Below the pieces are notes generated by a model. That model was not told where the DNA came from. It made no database searches and was given only the letters and a program-made list of their open reading frames with translations. Below are positions 61,137 through 64,000 of a stretch of 64,000 bases of DNA, piece after piece. Position 1 is the first letter of the stretch; each line of letters begins with the position of its first letter. The stretch lies in NCBI RefSeq assembly GCF_011045035.1, contig NZ_JAALAA010000011.1, forward strand, positions 1 through 64,000, written 5' to 3'. The position numbers were made by a program, and so were the translations under genes. Source of the DNA: Nocardioides turkmenicus. GTDB lineage: Bacteria > Actinomycetota > Actinomycetes > Propionibacteriales > Nocardioidaceae.

Positions 61137-62255
61137 TCAATTCTTGGATCGGAAGGGCTTGGAGTAGAAGGGAAGGTCGATGATCTCGGCGTCCTCGCGG
61201 CTGCCGCGTACGTCGACCTGGACCTTGGTGCCGGCGGCCGCGAGATCGGGCCGGACGTACGCCATCGCGATCGGGTGGCCGAGGGTCGGTGACGGGGAGC
61301 CGCTGGTGACGACGCCGATCTGGTCGCCGGTGGCCGGGTCGACGACGGCGTAGCCGACCCTCGGGGACCGGCGCCCGGCGGCCACCAGGCCGACGAGCAC
61401 GCTGCGGGGACCTTCGTCGCGACGCGTCGCCAGCGCCGCCTCCCCCACGAAGCCGTCGGGCTTGTCGAAGGAGACGACTCGGCCGAGGCCGGCCTCGAAG
61501 GGAGTCGTGTCGCGGTTGAGCTCGTTGCCGTAGAGCGGCATGCCCGCCTCGAGCCGGAGGGTGTCGCGGCAGGCGAGCCCGGCAGGGATCAGCCCGTGCG
61601 GCGTACCGGCCTCCGTGAGAGCCGACCAGACCGCAGCCGCCGACGAGGGGGCGCAGTAGATCTCGAACCCGTCCTCACCGGTGTAGCCGGTGCGGGCGAG
61701 CAGGACCTCGATCCCGGCGACCGTGCCGGCGTCGATGGCGTAGTAGCGCAGGGAGGGGACGTCCAGGTCGGTCACCGCCGCGACGATCGCCGCCGAGGCC
61801 GGGCCCTGGACCGCGATCAGCGCGAACTCCGCCGAGGCGTCGTGGACCTCGGCGTCGTACCCCTCCGCTCGCTCGGCCAGGGCCGGAGCGACGACACCGA
61901 CGTTGCTCGCGTTGGCGACGACCAGATAGCGCTCCTCCTCGAGCCGATAGACGACCAGGTCGTCGATGATGCCGCCGTCCTCGGCGCAGATCATCGAGTA
62001 GCGGGCGCGGCCGATGCCGATCGCCGACGGGCGGCCGACCAGGGCGTGGTCGAGGGCGCGCCCGGCCTCGGGCCCGGTCACCTCGATCTCCCCCATGTGC
62101 GAGAGGTCGAAGAGGCCCGCGGCGGTGCGTACCGCCTGGTGCTCGGCGGTCTCCGAGCCGTAGCGGACCGGCATGCTCCAGCCGGCGAAGTCGGTGAACG
62201 AGGCGCCGAGCTCCTGGTGGATCTCGTGCAGAGGGGTAGGGACAGGTGAGGTCAT
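61137..62255 (-). CDS. gcvT: Aminomethyltransferase, glycine cleavage T protein
   Basis: A 372-residue T protein transferring the methylene unit from the H protein to tetrahydrofolate. It contains LHEIHQELGASFTDFAGWSM, YGSETAEHQAVRTAAGLFDL, SHMGEIEVTGPEAGRALDH and LLARTGYTGEDGFEIYCAPS, with the folate-binding Asp in LARTGYTGEDGFE. The gene is first in the gcvT-gcvH-sdaA operon and preceded by a tandem glycine riboswitch. Start at 62255 matches the family; an upstream in-frame ATG would fall inside the leader. Confidence 0.97.
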   Translation of the reverse strand: MTSPVPTPLHEIHQELGASFTDFAGWSMPVRYGSETAEHQAVRTAAGLFDLSHMGEIEVTGPEAGRALDHALVGRPSAIGIGRARYSMICAEDGGIIDDLVVYRLEEERYLVVANASNVGVVAPALAERAEGYDAEVHDASAEFALIAVQGPASAAIVAAVTDLDVPSLRYYAIDAGTVAGIEVLLARTGYTGEDGFEIYCAPSSAAAVWSALTEAGTPHGLIPAGLACRDTLRLEAGMPLYGNELNRDTTPFEAGLGRVVSFDKPDGFVGEAALATRRDEGPRSVLVGLVAAGRRSPRVGYAVVDPATGDQIGVVTSGSPSPTLGHPIAMAYVRPDLAAAGTKVQVDVRGSREDAEIIDLPFYSKPFRSKN

Positions 62256-62261
62256 GTGTGC

Positions 62262-62298
62262 GGGAGGCTCCCTGGTGGTGGGTGCCGACAGCGGCACC
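62262..62298 (-). promoter_or_regulatory. Expression-platform hairpins between the glycine riboswitch and gcvT
   Basis: Two hairpins lie in the 56 bases between aptamer 2 and the gcvT start: GGTGCCG-ACAG-CGGCACC (62281-62298) and GGGAG-G-CTCCC (62262-62272), the second covering the only Shine-Dalgarno-like purine stretch. This suits control of translation by masking the ribosome site. The pairing is seen in the sequence; the switch mechanism is inferred. Confidence 0.5.
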
Positions 62299-62311
62299 CG
62301 TGGACGGGTGA

Positions 62312-62503
62312 CCTCCCCGCTCTGTCATCGCTACCTGAGAGCTTCACCGCCCCGTTGGGACGGTTTGCACCGTGGGTGCAGGATCGTCGGATCCTGACTT
62401 TCCAGAGGTCGCCTCACCACAGCGGTCATGGGGCCTGAGAGATTCTGGGGAGGTTTGCTCCTTCGGCGCCTCGCCCGGGATGGACGAGGACTCTCCCGCT
62501 GCA
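62312..62503 (-). ncRNA. Tandem glycine riboswitch (two aptamers)
   Basis: Read on the minus strand, aptamer 1 begins GCGGGAGAGTCC and contains GGCGCCGAAGGAGCAA and CCCCAGAATCTCTCAGGCCC; aptamer 2 continues after CTCTGGAAAG with GCACCCACGGTGCAAACC, GGCGGTGAAGCTCTCAGGT and CGATGACAGAGCGGGGAGG. These are the conserved glycine-riboswitch words, present twice, as needed for the cooperative tandem form. It heads the gcvT-gcvH-sdaA operon and activates it when glycine is high. The linker between the two aptamers is about 10-15 bases. Confidence 0.96.
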
Positions 62504-62633
62504 GTTCGAACGGCGGATGTGAAGTTGTGCGGCAAACCTAGGTCTGGCCATCGCGGGCGTCAAGATTCGGGCTCCGCGGACGCCCTGGGACCCACTATCG
62601 GGAACTGTTCTCACTGGGTTCTACGATGACGGG

Positions 62634-63668
62634 GTGCCACCGAACGACGTCAGCTCCCGCGTTCCCGTGGTCATCCTGACCGGTCATCTGGGGTCCGGGA
62701 AGACCACGCTGCTCAACCATCTGCTGCGCCAGCCCGGCGCCCGGGTGGGCGTGGTCGTCAACGACTTCGGCGACATCAACGTCGACGCCGGGCTCGTCAC
62801 CGGACAGATCGACGAGCCGGCCTCGATCGCCGGCGGCTGCCTGTGCTGCCTGCCCGACGCCGGCGGCCTCGACGACGCCCTGGAGAAGCTGACCCACCCG
62901 CGACTTGCGCTCGACGTGGTCATCGTCGAGGCCAGCGGGCTCGCCGAGCCCGGGACCCTGGCGAAGCTGGTCCGGTTCAGCGGCGTCGAGCGGGTACGCC
63001 GCGGTGGGCTCATCGAGGTCGTCGACGCCGCCTCCTACTTCGACACCGTCGACGACGGCCGGGGCCCGGCGCCGGTCCGGTTCGCCGCCGCCACGCTGGT
63101 CGTCGTCAACAAGACCGACCTGGTGCCGCCCGCCGAGCGGGAGGCGATCCTGGCACGGATCGAAGCGCGGGTGCGGGAGCACAACCCCGAGGTCCATGTC
63201 GCGTACGCAGTGGGCGGCCGCATCGACCCGCGGCTGGTCTACGACGCAGCCGTGCCGGAGGACCCGCCCGACGAGCTGCCGATCGCTGCGCTGCTGCGCG
63301 AGGCGGCCCACGACCACGCAGCTCACCAGCACGCCCGGTCGGTGACCGTGACCACCCCGGGCACCATCGAGCCGGCCCGGTTGGTCGACCTGCTCGAGGA
63401 GCCGCCGGAGACGGCGTACCGGATGAAGGGGACCGTCGCGGTCGCCACCGCCCAGGGTCCGCGCAGCTACCACGTGAACCTGGTCGGGCGCAGCGCCCAC
63501 GTCGCTGCGGCACGTACGCCCAGCGCGGCGAGCGAGCTCGTGGCCATCGGCCTGGAGCTCGAGACCGACGCGGTCCGGCTGCGCCTGAGCGATGCCCTCG
63601 CCCCGGCCGAACGGCCGAGCACCGAGGGTCTCCGCCGGCTGCGGCAGCTGGTCCGCGTCAGTCTCTGA
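62634..63668 (+). CDS. CobW/G3E-family GTP-binding metallochaperone
   Basis: A 344-residue GTPase from a GTG start. Walker A is LTGHLGSGKTTLLNHLL, the G3E metal motif is GGCLCCLPDAGG (C-x-C-C), the switch/Walker B region is VVIVEASGLAEPG, and the guanine-specificity NKTD is in LVVVNKTDLVPP. The C-terminal part is the CobW_C domain (EEPPETAYRMKGTVAVATAQ). It is expected to deliver a metal, often zinc or cobalt, to a target protein. No His-rich tail and no cob or Zur-site gene is beside it, so the metal is unassigned. Divergent from the gcv riboswitch leader. Confidence 0.93.
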   Translation: MPPNDVSSRVPVVILTGHLGSGKTTLLNHLLRQPGARVGVVVNDFGDINVDAGLVTGQIDEPASIAGGCLCCLPDAGGLDDALEKLTHPRLALDVVIVEASGLAEPGTLAKLVRFSGVERVRRGGLIEVVDAASYFDTVDDGRGPAPVRFAAATLVVVNKTDLVPPAEREAILARIEARVREHNPEVHVAYAVGGRIDPRLVYDAAVPEDPPDELPIAALLREAAHDHAAHQHARSVTVTTPGTIEPARLVDLLEEPPETAYRMKGTVAVATAQGPRSYHVNLVGRSAHVAAARTPSAASELVAIGLELETDAVRLRLSDALAPAERPSTEGLRRLRQLVRVSL

Positions 63669-63674
63669 GTGTGA

Positions 63675-64000
63675 TCAGCCGGCGCGGCGGACGATCCGCT
63701 CCATGTCGGTGATGATCACGCCGCGGGACTCCAGCTTGACCCAGCCCTTGGCCGCGAAGTCGGCGAGCGCCTTGTTGACCGTCTCCCGGGCTGCGCCCAC
63801 GAGCTGGGCGAGCTCCTCCTGCGTCAGGTCGTGGCGTACATGGAGGCCTTCCTCGGTCTGCTGACCGAACCGCTCGGCGAGGTCGAGCAGCGCCTTCGCC
63901 ACCCGGCGCGGGGCGTCGGCGAAGACCAGGTCGCCAATCACGTCGTTGGCCCGGCGCAGCCGACCCGACAGCAGGGCGAGCAGCCCGCGGGTCACGGCCG
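63675..64000 (-). CDS. Crp/Fnr-family regulator, C-terminal part (cut by window end)
   Basis: The gene enters from beyond the window end; 108 residues are visible. They include the dimer helix (LLALLSGRLRRANDVIGDLV) and a Crp-type winged helix with RVAKALLDLAERFGQQTEEG, RHDLTQEELAQLVGAARETV and NKALADFAAKGWVKLESRGV. The sequence is close to the actinobacterial GlxR/Crp group, in which the HTH R-E-T-V-N-K recognises TGTGA-type sites. The cyclic-nucleotide-binding half lies outside, so ligand binding cannot be judged. Convergent with the CobW gene, six bases apart. Confidence 0.93.
   Translation of the reverse strand, partial: AVTRGLLALLSGRLRRANDVIGDLVFADAPRRVAKALLDLAERFGQQTEEGLHVRHDLTQEELAQLVGAARETVNKALADFAAKGWVKLESRGVIITDMERIVRRAG

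Overview
The window reads as a stretch of chromosome from a high-GC actinobacterium, most likely Nocardioidaceae (Nocardioides or a close relative). By eye it is GC-rich with dense genes, many GTG starts, 4-bp stop/start overlaps and frequent CGTACG/GTACG words. Actinobacterial families are everywhere: DUF1707, DUF1918, a mycothiol-dependent-enzyme family member, GlnE beside a GlnA2-type glutamine synthetase, single-chain glutamine-dependent NadE and class A RNase P RNA. No rRNA, tRNA, phage, insertion sequence or CRISPR array was seen.

Layout. 0-1.4 kb: an elaborate hairpin element, an acetyltransferase and the wreck of a kinase-like gene. 1.4-4.2 kb: an Asp23/Gls24-type protein with a long acidic low-complexity arm, then a GDSL hydrolase. 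4.2-9.9 kb: a catabolic locus of four overlapping minus-strand genes (MFS transporter, D-2-hydroxyacid dehydrogenase, AtuA-like DUF1446 protein, DUF4387 protein) facing a GntR regulator and an AEC carrier, with a perfect palindrome between them. 10-14 kb: DUF1707 protein, GH13 alpha-glucosidase, cold-shock protein with long leader, YbaK deacylase, spermidine-synthase-like protein. 14-20.5 kb: MHYT sensor, then glnE, a class I glutamine amidotransferase and glnA2. 20.5-22.2 kb: SatD and membrane partners. 22.3-31.3 kb: secreted GH67 alpha-glucuronidase, mycothiol-family enzyme, MerR regulator with its operator, nadE, secreted DUF1080 hydrolase, acetyltransferase, panB.

31-41 kb: AbiEi/DUF559-like protein, ion channel, PQQ-type sugar dehydrogenase lipoprotein, an ATP-grasp/alpha-E/transglutaminase-fold operon in which the transglutaminase has Ser where Cys is expected, pterin dehydratase, TPR protein, DUF1918, rnpB, a methyltransferase and a cytoplasmic trypsin-fold protease. 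41-46 kb: peptide transporter, SDR with divergent XRE regulator, HxlR regulator with divergent imine-reductase-like enzyme. 45.9-50.3 kb looks like an accessory island: AT-richer, two adjacent frameshifted genes, orphan small proteins and a DUF3644 protein with an HEPN-like R-x4-H motif.

50.3-55.6 kb: HAD, Nudix, a TPR-type XRE regulator, two TetR regulators and an FBP zinc-finger protein. 55.6-59.2 kb: a four-gene operon with every junction a 4-bp overlap (SDR, SRPBCC, phytoene-desaturase-like oxidase, catalase-like protein). 59.3-62.5 kb: gcvT-gcvH-sdaA behind a tandem glycine riboswitch, coupling glycine sensing to glycine cleavage and serine deamination. The window ends in a CobW-type GTPase and the C-terminal part of a Crp/Fnr regulator.
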